DNA of 64,000 nt from Actinocatenispora rupis (GTDB lineage: Bacteria; Actinomycetota; Actinomycetes; Mycobacteriales; Micromonosporaceae), in NCBI RefSeq assembly GCF_016861975.1, contig NZ_BOMB01000040.1:47575-111574 (forward strand). Direction: 5' to 3'. Both the position numbers and the translations under genes were made by a program. The notes beneath the pieces are model-generated. The model did no database searches. It was given only the letters and a program-made list of their open reading frames with translations, and was not told the origin of the DNA. Shown here piece after piece: positions 8,023-17,200 of the stretch (position 1 is the stretch's first letter; the number at the start of each line of letters is the position of its first letter).

Positions 8023-8396
8023 CCAGACGCCTGCTCGCCGTACTCGGTGCCGCGCTCACGGCCACGTTGCTGTGGGTTCTCGCGGTGCCGGTGGCCGGCG
8101 TAACCCTGACTGTCCATAGTGGAGGGTCGACGCTGACCGTCGGGCCGGCCGCCGTCGTGGTGGTGCCGCTGCTCGCCGGGCTCGCCGCGCTCGGCCTGCG
8201 CGTCCTGCTCGAACGGCACCGCGTCGCCTGGCTCGTCGCCGCCCTCGCCGTACTCGCGGTCTCGCTGCTCGGTCCGCTCGGCGCCACGAGTACGGGTGCG
8301 GCGGCGGTGCTCGCGGCGATGCACCTGGCCACCGCCGCGGTCCTGCTCCCCAACCTCTGGGTACGCCGGCGCCCCGTGGCGCCCGTGCCCGCCTGA
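8019..8396 (+). CDS. small four-helix membrane protein
   Basis: 125 residues. ATG 8019 overlaps the previous stop (ATGA) and has GGAGG 9 bases upstream. Four hydrophobic segments are visible, with a short external loop after the first. It resembles small DUF6069-type actinobacterial proteins; function unknown. It is the third gene of the TetR operon. Confidence 0.75.
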   Translation: MTRRLLAVLGAALTATLLWVLAVPVAGVTLTVHSGGSTLTVGPAAVVVVPLLAGLAALGLRVLLERHRVAWLVAALAVLAVSLLGPLGATSTGAAAVLAAMHLATAAVLLPNLWVRRRPVAPVPA

Positions 8397-8426
8397 CGCC
8401 ACGCGGTATTTCGGGTGCGCGGGCCG

Positions 8427-8432
8427 TACGGT
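8427..8432 (+). promoter_or_regulatory. -10 box upstream of a three-codon leader ORF
   Basis: TACGGT is followed by 6 bases and then ATG 8439. The mRNA would begin on that ATG, which opens the tiny ORF in front of the acetyltransferase gene. Confidence 0.45.
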
Positions 8433-8438
8433 GCGGCG

Positions 8439-8450
8439 ATGCTGACCTGA
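8439..8450 (+). CDS. three-residue leader ORF (M-L-T)
   Basis: ATG CTG ACC TGA. The stop overlaps the next gene's ATG as TGATG. It follows a -10-like box by 6 bases. Ribosomes that load at the leaderless 5' end could terminate here and restart on the acetyltransferase, which has no ribosome-binding site of its own. Confidence 0.35.
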   Translation: MLT

Positions 8451-9352
8451 TGCGCACCGTGCCGCCCGCCGGACTCACCGTCCGGCCGCTGCGGGCCGAC
8501 GACGCCGCCGCCGTCGTCGCCCTCACCAACGCCTGCGAACTCGCCGACCTCGGCGAGACGCTGGCCGAGTTCGACGACGTCGTCGCCGACTGGCACCGGC
8601 CCAGCTTCGACCTCGCCACCGACTCGGTCGGCGTGTTCGACGGCCCCGACCTCGTCGGGTACGCGGAGGTGTACCGGGCGCGCCGCGCCGAAGCGTACGT
8701 GCGGCCGGAACGGCGCGGCGCGGGCATCGGTACCTGGCTCGCCGGGTGGACGCGGGAGCAGGCGCGCGCCGCCGGCGGCCGGCTCGTCGGGCAGACCCTG
8801 CCGGCGGGGAACACCGGCGCGGTCGGCATGTTCACCGCGCTGGGGTACACGCCGCGGTGGACGACGTGGGTGCTGGCGCTGCCGCGGGACGCCGAGCCGC
8901 CGACCGCGCCGCCGCCGCCCGGCGTCACGATCCGGGAGTACGAGGACGGCGACGGGGCCGCGGCGTACCGGACGATCGAGGACGCGTTCGGCGAGTGGCC
9001 GGACCGGGAGCCGACGACGTACGGGGACTGGGCGGCGGGGGTGCTGGAACGTACCGGGTTCGCGCCGTGGCAGGTGCAGCTCGCGGTCGCGGACGGCGTG
9101 GTCGTGGGCGCCTGTCACGTGATCGTGTCCGGGGACGGCGTCGGCTGGGTCAACCAGCTCGCCGTACGGAGGGACCACCGGGGCCGGGGCATCGCGCGGG
9201 CGCTGCTGGCCGCCGCGTTCGCCGCGACCCGCGCGCAGGGCGCGAGCGGCGCCGAACTGTCGACCGACTCGCGTACCGGTGCGCTCGACCTCTACCTGCA
9301 TCTGGGCATGCGCGTCCGGCAGACGTTCACGCACTACGCCGTCGAGCTGTGA
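8450..9352 (+). CDS. tandem GNAT N-acetyltransferase
   Basis: 300 residues with two GNAT folds. The first acetyl-CoA loop is RPERRGAGIGTWL (about residue 84 on) and the second is RRDHRGRGIARALL (about residue 240 on). The linker is proline-rich (PPTAPPPPG). Proteins of this layout include mycothiol synthase-like enzymes, but the characteristic mycothiol synthase sequence context is not evident, so the substrate is unknown. Confidence 0.88.
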   Translation: MRTVPPAGLTVRPLRADDAAAVVALTNACELADLGETLAEFDDVVADWHRPSFDLATDSVGVFDGPDLVGYAEVYRARRAEAYVRPERRGAGIGTWLAGWTREQARAAGGRLVGQTLPAGNTGAVGMFTALGYTPRWTTWVLALPRDAEPPTAPPPPGVTIREYEDGDGAAAYRTIEDAFGEWPDREPTTYGDWAAGVLERTGFAPWQVQLAVADGVVVGACHVIVSGDGVGWVNQLAVRRDHRGRGIARALLAAAFAATRAQGASGAELSTDSRTGALDLYLHLGMRVRQTFTHYAVEL

Positions 9353-9373
9353 TCCCTTGCGCCACAAGGGATC
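9351..9373. terminator. bidirectional terminator between GNAT and DeoR genes
   Basis: GATCCCTTG (9351-9359) and CAAGGGATC (9365-9373) pair around CGCCA. The element sits exactly between two convergent stops. Confidence 0.8.
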
Positions 9374-9379
9374 CCGGGC

Positions 9380-10168
9380 TTACGGAGCGTCCGCGACCGT
9401 GGTGCGTACGTCATGGTCGGCGAGGTCGCGCAGGGCGGCCTCGTCGGCACCCGCGTCGGTGACGACCCGTTCGAAGTCGGCCAGCTCACCGACCCGGTGC
9501 AGCGCCGTACGCCCGAGCTTGGTGTGGTCGACGAGGAGTACGCGCCGGGCGGTGACGGTCAGCAGGGCGCGCTTGGTGGTGACGATCTCCTGCTCCTGGT
9601 GGTACACGCCGCCGTCGCTGACCCCGGCGAACGAGTAGAAGCCGAGGTCGGCGCGGAGCGCGCGGGCCGACTCCACGCACGGCGACCCGACGAACGAGTC
9701 GTGCAGCTCGTTGTACTCCCCGCCCAGCGCGATCAGCCGGATGTTCTTGCGCCCCATCATGAGTTGGACGATCGGCGCGAAGTTCGTGACGACGGTCAGC
9801 GGGTCGATGTCGACCGCCAGCTCGGCCAGCGCGAGCGTGGTGGTGGAGTCGTCGAAGAGTACGGACATGCCGGGTTCGATCAGGGCGACCGCGCTGCGGG
9901 CGATGGCCCGCTTGGCCGCCACCGCCGACTGCCGCCGGTACGTCACGTTGCTCTCGAACACGCTCGACGGCAGCGCCGTCACCCCGCCGTGGTACTTGCG
10001 GACCAGGCCGCGGCGCGCGAGTTCGTCCAGGTCGCGGTGCGCGGTGACGAGGCTGACGTCGAACCGGTCGGCGAGGTCCTGCGCGCTCGCCGTCCCGACC
10101 CGCACCAGGTACTCGGCGACGTCCTGCTGGCGTGAGCCGGGGTCCTTGCGTCGACGCCGGTCGGTCAT
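9380..10168 (-). CDS. DeoR family transcriptional regulator
   Basis: 262 residues from ATG 10168 (GGAGGGG upstream). The N-terminal winged helix (QQDVAEYLVRVGTASAQDL, then VSLVTAHRDLDELARRG) is characteristic, and the C-terminal DeoR effector domain carries FDDSTTTLALAE and LALGGEY-like segments (IALGGEYNELHDSFVG). Members sense phosphorylated sugars. It is divergent from the MFS/MBL/HAD operon, which it probably controls through the A+T-rich gap at 10260-10320. Confidence 0.92.
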   Translation of the reverse strand: MTDRRRRKDPGSRQQDVAEYLVRVGTASAQDLADRFDVSLVTAHRDLDELARRGLVRKYHGGVTALPSSVFESNVTYRRQSAVAAKRAIARSAVALIEPGMSVLFDDSTTTLALAELAVDIDPLTVVTNFAPIVQLMMGRKNIRLIALGGEYNELHDSFVGSPCVESARALRADLGFYSFAGVSDGGVYHQEQEIVTTKRALLTVTARRVLLVDHTKLGRTALHRVGELADFERVVTDAGADEAALRDLADHDVRTTVADAP

Positions 10169-10282
10169 CCGTTCCCCTCCACCGTGCCGCGGCACGCGCC
10201 GGGCGTCCGTACGGTACCCGTTCGGCTGGCGCGGCCACCCTTCGGCGTCGCGCGATGACGAAATCGTGTCTCCAAAATTACA

Positions 10283-10300
10283 AACTTGAGTGGTAACTTG
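10283..10300. promoter_or_regulatory. AACTTG direct repeat in DeoR/MFS intergenic region
   Basis: AACTTG occurs at 10283-10288 and 10295-10300, 12 bases apart, in the most A+T-rich part of the divergent gap. The segment is flanked by imperfect inverted CCAAAATT and AAATTTGG. It is a candidate operator/promoter zone; assignment is by position only. Confidence 0.35.
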
Positions 10301-10397
10301 TCGCTCGGCGGCGAAAATTTGGCCGCATCGGCTCGGTCGGACGTACCGCCGGCACCGGCGCCGGCGCCGCCGGCCACTCCCGGACCGAGGTGTCGCC

Positions 10398-10442
10398 ATG
10401 ACCCCCAGACCCGCACACCCGAGTACGGCGGCGGCGCGATGA
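10398..10442 (+). CDS. 14-residue leader peptide coupled to the MFS gene
   Basis: ATG 10398 has GAGG about 7 bases upstream. The ORF encodes MTPRPAHPSTAAAR and its TGA overlaps the MFS ATG (ATGA at 10439-10442). The MFS gene itself lacks a convincing ribosome site, so translation probably arrives through this leader. It could be a simple coupling device or an attenuating peptide. Confidence 0.5.
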   Translation: MTPRPAHPSTAAAR

Positions 10443-11824
10443 CGGCCGCCACCCTCGACATCGCGAACCTGTCCCGGTTCCGCCGCAAGCTCACCCTGCT
10501 CTCGTCGATCGGGATGTTCCTCGACGGCTTCGACCTGACCGTCATCGCCGTCGCCCTGCCCGTACTGAAGAAGTCGTGGACGTTCACGCCGCTGACCTCG
10601 GGCATCACCAGCTGCTCGGCGATCGTCGGGATGTTCGTCGGCGCGCTGGTGATGGGCCGGGTGTCCGACCGGCTCGGCCGCAAGACGATGTACCTGATCG
10701 ACCTGATCGGCTTCGTCGTGTTCGCCGCGCTCGCCGCGTTCTCGCAGAACGTCTGGGAACTGATCGTGTTCCGGTTCCTGCTGGGCTTGTGCATCGGCGC
10801 CGACTACCCGATCTCGTCCGCGCTGACCGCGGAGTTCGGGTCGCCGAAGGACCGCGGCCGGCTCGTCGTGGCGCTCAGCCTGATGTGGAACGTCGGCGCG
10901 TTCGCCGCGTACCTGGTGGGTGTGGCGTTCCTGCCGATCGGGCCGAGCGCGTGGCGGTGGATGCTGCTCGTCGGCGCCGCGCTCGCGCTGGTGACGCTGT
11001 TCTTCCGGACGAGCATCCCGGAGTCGCCGCGGTGGCTGATCGCGCACGGGCGTACCGGGGAGGCGAAACAGGTGGTCGCCGACCTCGTGACGCGCTCCGC
11101 CGGCAGCCGCATGACACCGGACGAGGTCGTGCTGCCCGCCCCCGCACCACCCGGTACGGACACCAGCGGGCGGTGGCGGCGGCTGTTCGGCCGCGGACTG
11201 ATCGGCGCGACCGTGTTCGTCTGTACGTTCTGGTTCGCCCACGGCGTCGCGTACTACGGCATCCAGATGTACTCGCCGACCATCCTCACGTCGCTCGGCG
11301 GGTCGAGCCAGCTCGCCGCGAACATCGGCTCGGCGGTCATCGCGCTGCTCGGCGTGGTCGGCGCCGGCATCTCCTGCGCGTTCGTCGACTCGTGGGGCCG
11401 CCGACCCGTACTGCTCACCGCGTTCGCCGGCGAGACCGCCGTCCTCGTCGCGCTCGCGCTGCTGCACGCCCCCGCGCTCGCCGTCATCGTCGTACTCTTC
11501 GCGGTCGCGATCCTGTTCGCCAACATGGGTCCGGGCACGCTCGACATGGTCTACTGCACCGAACTCTTCCCGACCGAGCTGCGCGCCGCCGGTACCGGAC
11601 TGGGCACCGCGGTCAGCCGGGTCGGCGCGATCCTCGGCGTGCTCGTCTTCCCGAACCTCGTCGACGCGTGGGGTGTCGACAACGCGCTCTGGCTGTTCGT
11701 CGGCGCCGGGCTGCTCGGCCTGGTGGTCACCGTCGCGATGGCCCCCGAGACCAAGAACCGCACCCTCGAACAGACGACCGGCACCCGGCCGGTCCTCGCC
11801 GTCGCCACCAAGGAGGAACTGTGA
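10439..11824 (+). CDS. MFS transporter, sugar-porter type
   Basis: 461 residues with 12 predicted helices. Sugar-porter hallmarks are present: GRVSDRLGRK after helix 2, PESPRWLI near the end of the first half, and a terminal PETK. The N-terminal helix includes FLDGFDLTVI, as in aromatic-acid or sugar symporters. The start overlaps the stop of a 14-residue leader. It is the first gene of an operon with an MBL-fold hydrolase and a HAD phosphatase, opposite a DeoR regulator, suggesting uptake and breakdown of a sugar or sugar-like compound. Confidence 0.9.
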   Translation: MTAATLDIANLSRFRRKLTLLSSIGMFLDGFDLTVIAVALPVLKKSWTFTPLTSGITSCSAIVGMFVGALVMGRVSDRLGRKTMYLIDLIGFVVFAALAAFSQNVWELIVFRFLLGLCIGADYPISSALTAEFGSPKDRGRLVVALSLMWNVGAFAAYLVGVAFLPIGPSAWRWMLLVGAALALVTLFFRTSIPESPRWLIAHGRTGEAKQVVADLVTRSAGSRMTPDEVVLPAPAPPGTDTSGRWRRLFGRGLIGATVFVCTFWFAHGVAYYGIQMYSPTILTSLGGSSQLAANIGSAVIALLGVVGAGISCAFVDSWGRRPVLLTAFAGETAVLVALALLHAPALAVIVVLFAVAILFANMGPGTLDMVYCTELFPTELRAAGTGLGTAVSRVGAILGVLVFPNLVDAWGVDNALWLFVGAGLLGLVVTVAMAPETKNRTLEQTTGTRPVLAVATKEEL

Positions 11825-12609
11825 CCCGGTTGACCGTACTGGGATTCCGGGCCGGGCGGCCCGACGCGGTCTCGCCGTGCTCGGGCTACCTGCTCGAACA
11901 CGACGGTACGACGGTGCTCGTCGACTGCGGCCCCGGCATCGTCGGCCAGCTCACCGCCCGCGGGCTGGAGCACCGGATCGACGCGGTGGTCCTGACGCAC
12001 CTGCACCAGGACCACATGTTCGACGTGGTGCCGCTGGCGTTCACGCGGCTGCTCACGCCGACCCCGCCACCCCGGATCCCCCTGTACGTACCGGAGGACA
12101 GCGTGGCGACGCTCGCCCGGCTCGACGACTGGGTGGCCGTACCGACGGATCCGGCGGTGGGGCGCCCGCTGTCCACCGCGTTCGACGTACGGCCGCTGGT
12201 GAGGGACGGCGCCACCGTCGTACGGCTCGGCGACGGCGTGACGCTCACCGGGTTCCGGGCGAAGCACGCCGTACCGTCGGCGTCGCTGCGCTTCGCGCTG
12301 GGCGACCGTACGGTGGCGTTCTCGTCGGACACCGGGTGGTGCGACGGGGTGCTCGGTGCCGCGCGGGACGCGGACGTGTTCGTGTGCGAGGCCACGTACC
12401 TGACGGCCGATCCGGCGATGCTCGCCGACCACGGCCACCTCACCGCCGAACTGACCGGCTCGCTCGCCCGTACCGCGGGGGTCGACCGGCTCGTCGTCAG
12501 CCACCTCCTCGGGTACGACGACGAGAAGTCGTTCGCCGCCGCCGCGGAGTCCGCCGCGCCGGTGCCGGTCACCGCCGCGAGCGCCGGCCTCGTGGTACCG
12601 GTGGGTTAG
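11821..12609 (+). CDS. metallo-beta-lactamase-fold hydrolase
   Basis: 262 residues from GTG 11821, overlapping the MFS stop. Zinc ligands are visible in THLHQDH (HxHxDH), with further histidines and an aspartate in FSSDTGWCDG and LVVSHLL. The general layout is like RNase Z/arylsulfatase-type small MBL hydrolases. Its place between a transporter and a HAD phosphatase suggests hydrolysis of an imported substrate. Confidence 0.9.
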   Translation: MTRLTVLGFRAGRPDAVSPCSGYLLEHDGTTVLVDCGPGIVGQLTARGLEHRIDAVVLTHLHQDHMFDVVPLAFTRLLTPTPPPRIPLYVPEDSVATLARLDDWVAVPTDPAVGRPLSTAFDVRPLVRDGATVVRLGDGVTLTGFRAKHAVPSASLRFALGDRTVAFSSDTGWCDGVLGAARDADVFVCEATYLTADPAMLADHGHLTAELTGSLARTAGVDRLVVSHLLGYDDEKSFAAAAESAAPVPVTAASAGLVVPVG

Positions 12610-12612
12610 CCG

Positions 12613-13308
12613 ATGGTGCTGGTGTTGTGGGACGTCGACCAGACGCTGCTGGACCTCGGCGCGGTCGACCGCGAGGTGTGGTACTCGCTGTGCGCGGACC
12701 TGGTGGGTGTGCCGCCGCGGCCGGCGACGGTCGTGCCCGGCCGGACCATCCGGCAGATCCTGCGCGACATCCTCCGGGAGTACGGCGCGGCGCCGGAGAC
12801 CGCCGACCGCCTGCTGCCCGTCGCGCTCGAACGGGAGGCCGAAGCGTTGGCACGCCGGGATCTCCGCACCGCGGGCCGGCTGCTGCCCGGCGTACCGGAG
12901 GTGGTGGCGGCGCTGGACCGGGATCCGACCGTGGTCCAGTCCGTACTGACCGGCAACCAGCTGGCCACCACCCGGCTCAAGCTCGCCGCGTTCGACCTCG
13001 TGCCGCCGCTCGACCTGCGGTACGGCGCGTTCGGGTCGGACCGTGAACACCGGCCGGACCTGGTACCGGTGGCGCGGGAGCGGACCGCGGCCGCGTACGG
13101 GCCCGGCGCCGCGATGCCGACCGTCCTCGTCGGCGACTCGGTACTGGACGTCGACGCGGCGCACCGCAACGACGCCCGGGTCGTCGCGGTCGCCACCGGC
13201 TTCACGCCGGCGGCGGAGCTGCGCGCGGCCGGCGCCGACGTCGTACTGGACGATCTGGGTGACCTGCCGCGCAGCCTCGCGGCGATCCTCGGCGAGGTGG
13301 CGGCGTAA
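12613..13308 (+). CDS. HAD family hydrolase
   Basis: 231 residues. Motif I is WDVDQTLLD (DxDxT at residues 7-11), motif II is VLTGN, and motif III/IV is VGDSVLDVDAAHRND. The helical cap between residues about 15 and 90 marks a subclass I phosphatase of the phosphoglycolate/beta-phosphoglucomutase type. It starts 3 bases after the MBL stop, last gene of the DeoR-facing operon. Confidence 0.9.
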   Translation: MVLVLWDVDQTLLDLGAVDREVWYSLCADLVGVPPRPATVVPGRTIRQILRDILREYGAAPETADRLLPVALEREAEALARRDLRTAGRLLPGVPEVVAALDRDPTVVQSVLTGNQLATTRLKLAAFDLVPPLDLRYGAFGSDREHRPDLVPVARERTAAAYGPGAAMPTVLVGDSVLDVDAAHRNDARVVAVATGFTPAAELRAAGADVVLDDLGDLPRSLAAILGEVAA

Positions 13309-13337
13309 TTCGCTGACGGTGGCGGTCGCACCGCTGC

Positions 13338-13362
13338 TAGGGTCGGGCGCATGACGATCTGA
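13338..13362 (+). promoter_or_regulatory. -10 box with leaderless three-residue ORF (M-T-I)
   Basis: TAGGGT (13338-13343) is followed by 7 bases and ATG ACG ATC TGA (13351-13362). A GCCGGC inverted repeat (13399-13404 / 13414-13419) follows in the leader of the small basic protein gene at 13459. A transcript starting on this ATG would open with a tiny ORF; function unknown. Confidence 0.4.
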
Positions 13363-13458
13363 GGATCCGCGCCGTCGCGCGCCCACCAGCAGCCATCTGC
13401 CGGCGGCCCCGGAGCCGGCACCCGTTGCGGCAAGTACGCACACCCTCAGGGAGTTGTC

Positions 13459-13653
13459 ATGACCGAAACGCCAGACACACCGGACGCGACCACGCCGGAC
13501 GAGCAGCCCGAGTTCCTGAACCGGGCGGCCCGCCGCGCGAAGGGCAAGAAGGCCCAGTCGCAGAACCGGCGGCTCGACGGCGCGAAGCAGCACGGCGACA
13601 CGCACGGCGCCGCGCACGCCCAGCGCAACTACGGGCACCGCCGCTCCGGCTGA
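13459..13653 (+). CDS. small basic hypothetical protein
   Basis: 64 residues with GGGAG six bases before the ATG. An acidic N-terminus (TPDEQPEFLNRAARRAKGKK) is followed by a glutamine/histidine/arginine-rich tail. It resembles small conserved actinobacterial proteins of unknown role. A perfect hairpin follows, so the gene appears to form its own transcription unit. Confidence 0.75.
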   Translation: MTETPDTPDATTPDEQPEFLNRAARRAKGKKAQSQNRRLDGAKQHGDTHGAAHAQRNYGHRRSG

Positions 13654-13695
13654 CTGCGCCTCCAGGCACCGCCCCGCACGCCGCGGGGCACCGTC

Positions 13696-13727
13696 GGACG
13701 CCGCCCCGGACCACCGGGGCGGCGTCC
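13696..13727 (+). terminator. perfect 14-bp hairpin terminator
   Basis: GGACGCCGCCCCGG and its exact reverse complement flank the loop ACCA, about 45 bases after the small basic protein gene. Confidence 0.85.
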
Positions 13728-13809
13728 GCTGTCTCCGGCCGGTACCGGCGGGTCCTGGCCGTACGCGGCGAAAGTCGGGCAACCGGCACGATCGGCGCCG
13801 GCCGTACGG

Positions 13810-14232
13810 TCAGGAGATCAGCTCCGGTACGGTCGCCAGCGTCCGCAGGTGCCCGCGCGGGTCGGCGATGAGCCGGCGCTCGGTCAGGTCGAGCAGGCCG
13901 CCGACCGCGGTGATCTCCGCCGCGGGCGTACCGTCCGCCTTCGTGATGTGCTGGACGATCCGGAACGTCTTGCGCCCCTCCTCGTACGCGAAGGCGCAGG
14001 ACACGTCGACCTCGTCGCCGCCGCGCAGCTCCCGCAGGTACCGGATGGTGGTTTCGAGGGCGACCGGGCCGACGCCGGTGGCGAGCAGCGCGTCCTGGCC
14101 CACGCCCGCCGCGCGCAGGCACTCCCACCGCGCATGCTCCGCGTACTGCAGGTAGACGGCCTGGTTGAGGTGGCCCTGGGTGTCCAGTTCGTAGCCGCGG
14201 ACGGTGACCCGGGTGGTGAAGGTTTCGCTCAC
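13810..14232 (-). CDS. acyl-CoA thioesterase (4HBT hotdog fold)
   Basis: 140 residues from GTG 14232, whose start overlaps the AdnB stop (GTGA). The catalytic segment ELDTQGHLNQAVYLQYAEHA has the Asp and GHxN pattern of 4-hydroxybenzoyl-CoA-type thioesterases. It is translated after AdnB, though no biochemical link between the two is known to me. Confidence 0.88.
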   Translation of the reverse strand: MSETFTTRVTVRGYELDTQGHLNQAVYLQYAEHARWECLRAAGVGQDALLATGVGPVALETTIRYLRELRGGDEVDVSCAFAYEEGRKTFRIVQHITKADGTPAAEITAVGGLLDLTERRLIADPRGHLRTLATVPELIS

Positions 14233-17200
14233 CCCTCCGAGGCTAGGGTGTCCCCGGCCGCCGGCGGCAGGTCGGTGACCAGCGCCGCGAGGCCCTCGGC
14301 GTCGAGCAGGTCGACGGGCGCGTCGGTCACGCCGGCCGCCACGTAGTGGAACGCGGCACCGACCGCCGACACCGGCACCCCCGCCAGCTCCGCCCACGCC
14401 AGCCGGTACGCGGCGAGCTGCACGGCCGCCGCCCGCGCCGCCGTACCCTCCGGTCGGCGTCCGGTCTTCCAGTCGACGACGCGGTATCGTCGCAAGCTCC
14501 TCAACTCCGTATAGCTGCCGTCGGGCTCCGCGTACACGGCGTCCATCCGGCCGCGTACCACGATCCCGGCGACGACCGTGGCGAACGGCACCTCCACCGC
14601 CACCGGCGTACGGTCGGCCCATTCACTCGCGAGGAACCGTTCGCGCAGCGCCGCCAGGTCGTCGTCCGGTACGGCCTCGGCGTCGGCGGCACCGGGCAGT
14701 TCGTCGATGTCGAGCAGTTCGCGGGCGCCGAGCCGGCGTTCCAGCCAGCGGTGGAACTCGGTGCCCCGGGCCGACCGCGGGTCCGGCTTGCGCGGCAGCG
14801 GCCGGCGGATCCGGCGGGCGAGCGCCATCGGGTCGTCGGCGAGCACCACCAGGTCGGTGACGCTCAGCGCCGACGGCAACGGGATCTCGCCCGCGCCGCG
14901 CCCGGCCCGGTCCCGCTCCGCCAGCAACAGCTCCACCTCGTACGCCCAGCGCCGCTCCTCGTCGTCGGCGGGGTCCGGCGTACCGCCGGCACGCAGGGCG
15001 GTCAGCTCGTCGCGGACCAGCGCGGCGGCGTCGGCGAGGGCGGGCCGCCGGTCGCCGAGCGGATCGGCGGGCCACAGCGCGCGCGGCGGGTTGGACTTGA
15101 CCGGGTTGGGCGCGTCGGGCGCGGGTTCGTCGGCCCAGGCGTCGACGTACCCGGCGCCGGCGAGGCACCGTTCACGTACCTCGGTGAGGAGGGCGGACGG
15201 GCCGCGGCGACCGGTCGCGTCGCCGTCCCACCAGTACCCGGAGCAGAGCAGGAGGCGGCGCGGCCGGGTGACCGCCACGTACGCCAGGCGGCGCTCCTCG
15301 TCGGCGTCGTGCTCCACCCACCGGGCCAGAAACTCCTTGCGTACCTTGGAGAGTTCGCGCTGACTGTCCACTGTGGACACGATGAACTCGGGCAGCCCGG
15401 TACGGTCGCCGCGCAGCGCGAACGGCAGTACGCCGGGGCGGGCGAGCCAGTGGTCGGCCTGCGAGCGCGCCGGGAACACCTGCTCGGACAGCCCGGCGAG
15501 GGCCACCACGTCCCACTCCAGACCCTTCGCCGAGTGCACCGTCAGCACCTGCACCGCACCGGTCACCACCTCGACGTGGCCCGGCTCCAGGCCGCGTTCC
15601 TGTTCCTCGGCCGCGGCGAGGAAGGCGAGGAAGCTGGCCAGCGTCGCGGTGTCCGAGTCGGCCGCGAACCGGGCCGCCACGTCGCCGAACGTGTCCAGGT
15701 GCGCGCGGGCCAGCCCGGCGTCCGCCCCCGCGCGTACGGCGACCTCGACGTCCAGCCCGATCGTGTGCTCGACGTCGGCGACCAGGTCGGGCAGCGCCGC
15801 GTCCAACCGGGTACGCAGCTCCGCCAGCTCCGCGGCGAACGCGGCCAGCCGCCGGAACCCGGTCGGCGAGTACGCCTCGGCCGGGCCCAGGTCGTCCAGC
15901 GCCTCGACCAGCGTCACCTCGTTGCCGCCCGGCCCGTCGTCCGCCGGCCGGTACCGCTTGGACAGGGTGCGGGCGCGCCGGTGCAGCGCCACCACGTCGC
16001 GCGGCCCGATGCGCAGCCGCGGCCCGGTCAGCAGCCGCATCAGGCCCGCGCCGGCCGCCGGATCGGCGAGTACCTGAAGGGTCGTGACGACGTCGCGTAC
16101 CTCCGGGGTGTCGAGCAGGCCGCCGAGTCCGACCACCTCGACCGGGATGCCCCGCGCGCGCAACGCCTGCTCCACGGCCGGGATCTGCCTGCGGGACCGG
16201 ACGAGTACCGCGGTGGTGGGTGGACTGTCCACTGTGGAGTTCAGCCGCCAGTGGGTGTCGATCGCGTCGGCGAGCCAGCCGGCCTCGTCGGTCGCCGTCG
16301 GCAGCAGCGCACACCGTACGGCGCGGCCCGCGGCGGCGTGCGGTGCCGCGTCCAGGACGACGGCGGCGCTGCCGCGGGCGCGCAGCGGTGCGCTCAACGC
16401 GTTCGCCACGTCGAGGATGGCCGGCGCGTTGCGCCAGCTCACCGTCAGCGACAGGCGGTCCGCCGGCGTACCGTTGGCGCGCGCGAAGTCCGCCGGGAAC
16501 CGTTCCAGCGTGCCGGCGCTGGCGCCACGCCACGCGTAGATCGACTGGGCGGGGTCGCCGACCGCCGTGACCGGGTGCCCCCGGCCGAACAGCGACCGCA
16601 GCAGCACCGCCTGCGCGTGCGACGTGTCCTGGTACTCGTCCAGCAGCACCACCCGGTACCGGTCGCGTTCGGTGGCGCCGACGATCGGGTGCTCGCGCGC
16701 CACCCGCGCCGCGCGCGACATCTGGTCCGAGTAGTCCATCGCCTCGGCCGCGTGCTTGCGCTCCGCGTACTTGCGGACCAGCGGCAGCATCTGCAGGCGC
16801 GCCTTCTGCCGCGCCAGCAACCGTTTCGTGTCCAGCGGGACGGTGCCGGGGATCCGCTCGATCGCGGCGATCAGCCGCTCGGTGAACCGGGTCAGCTCGT
16901 CCGGGTCGCGCAGGTGCTCGGACATCTCCGCCGCGAGTCCCAGCACCTCGCTGGTGACGGTGACGGGCGCGAGGTCCACTTCGGACATGTCCCCGTCGTA
17001 CGTGCGGACGACGGCGTCGGCGAGCTGCCAGCACGCGGCCTCGGTCAGCAGCCGGGTGGTCGGCTCGAAGCCGGCGCGCAGCCCGTGCTCGGTGACCACC
17101 CGCGCCGCGTACGAGTGGTAGGTGGCAACGGTGGGTTCGCCGGTCGCCGCGCCGGACTCGCCGGCAACCTCGGGGATCCGCGCCAGCTGGCTGAGCCGGG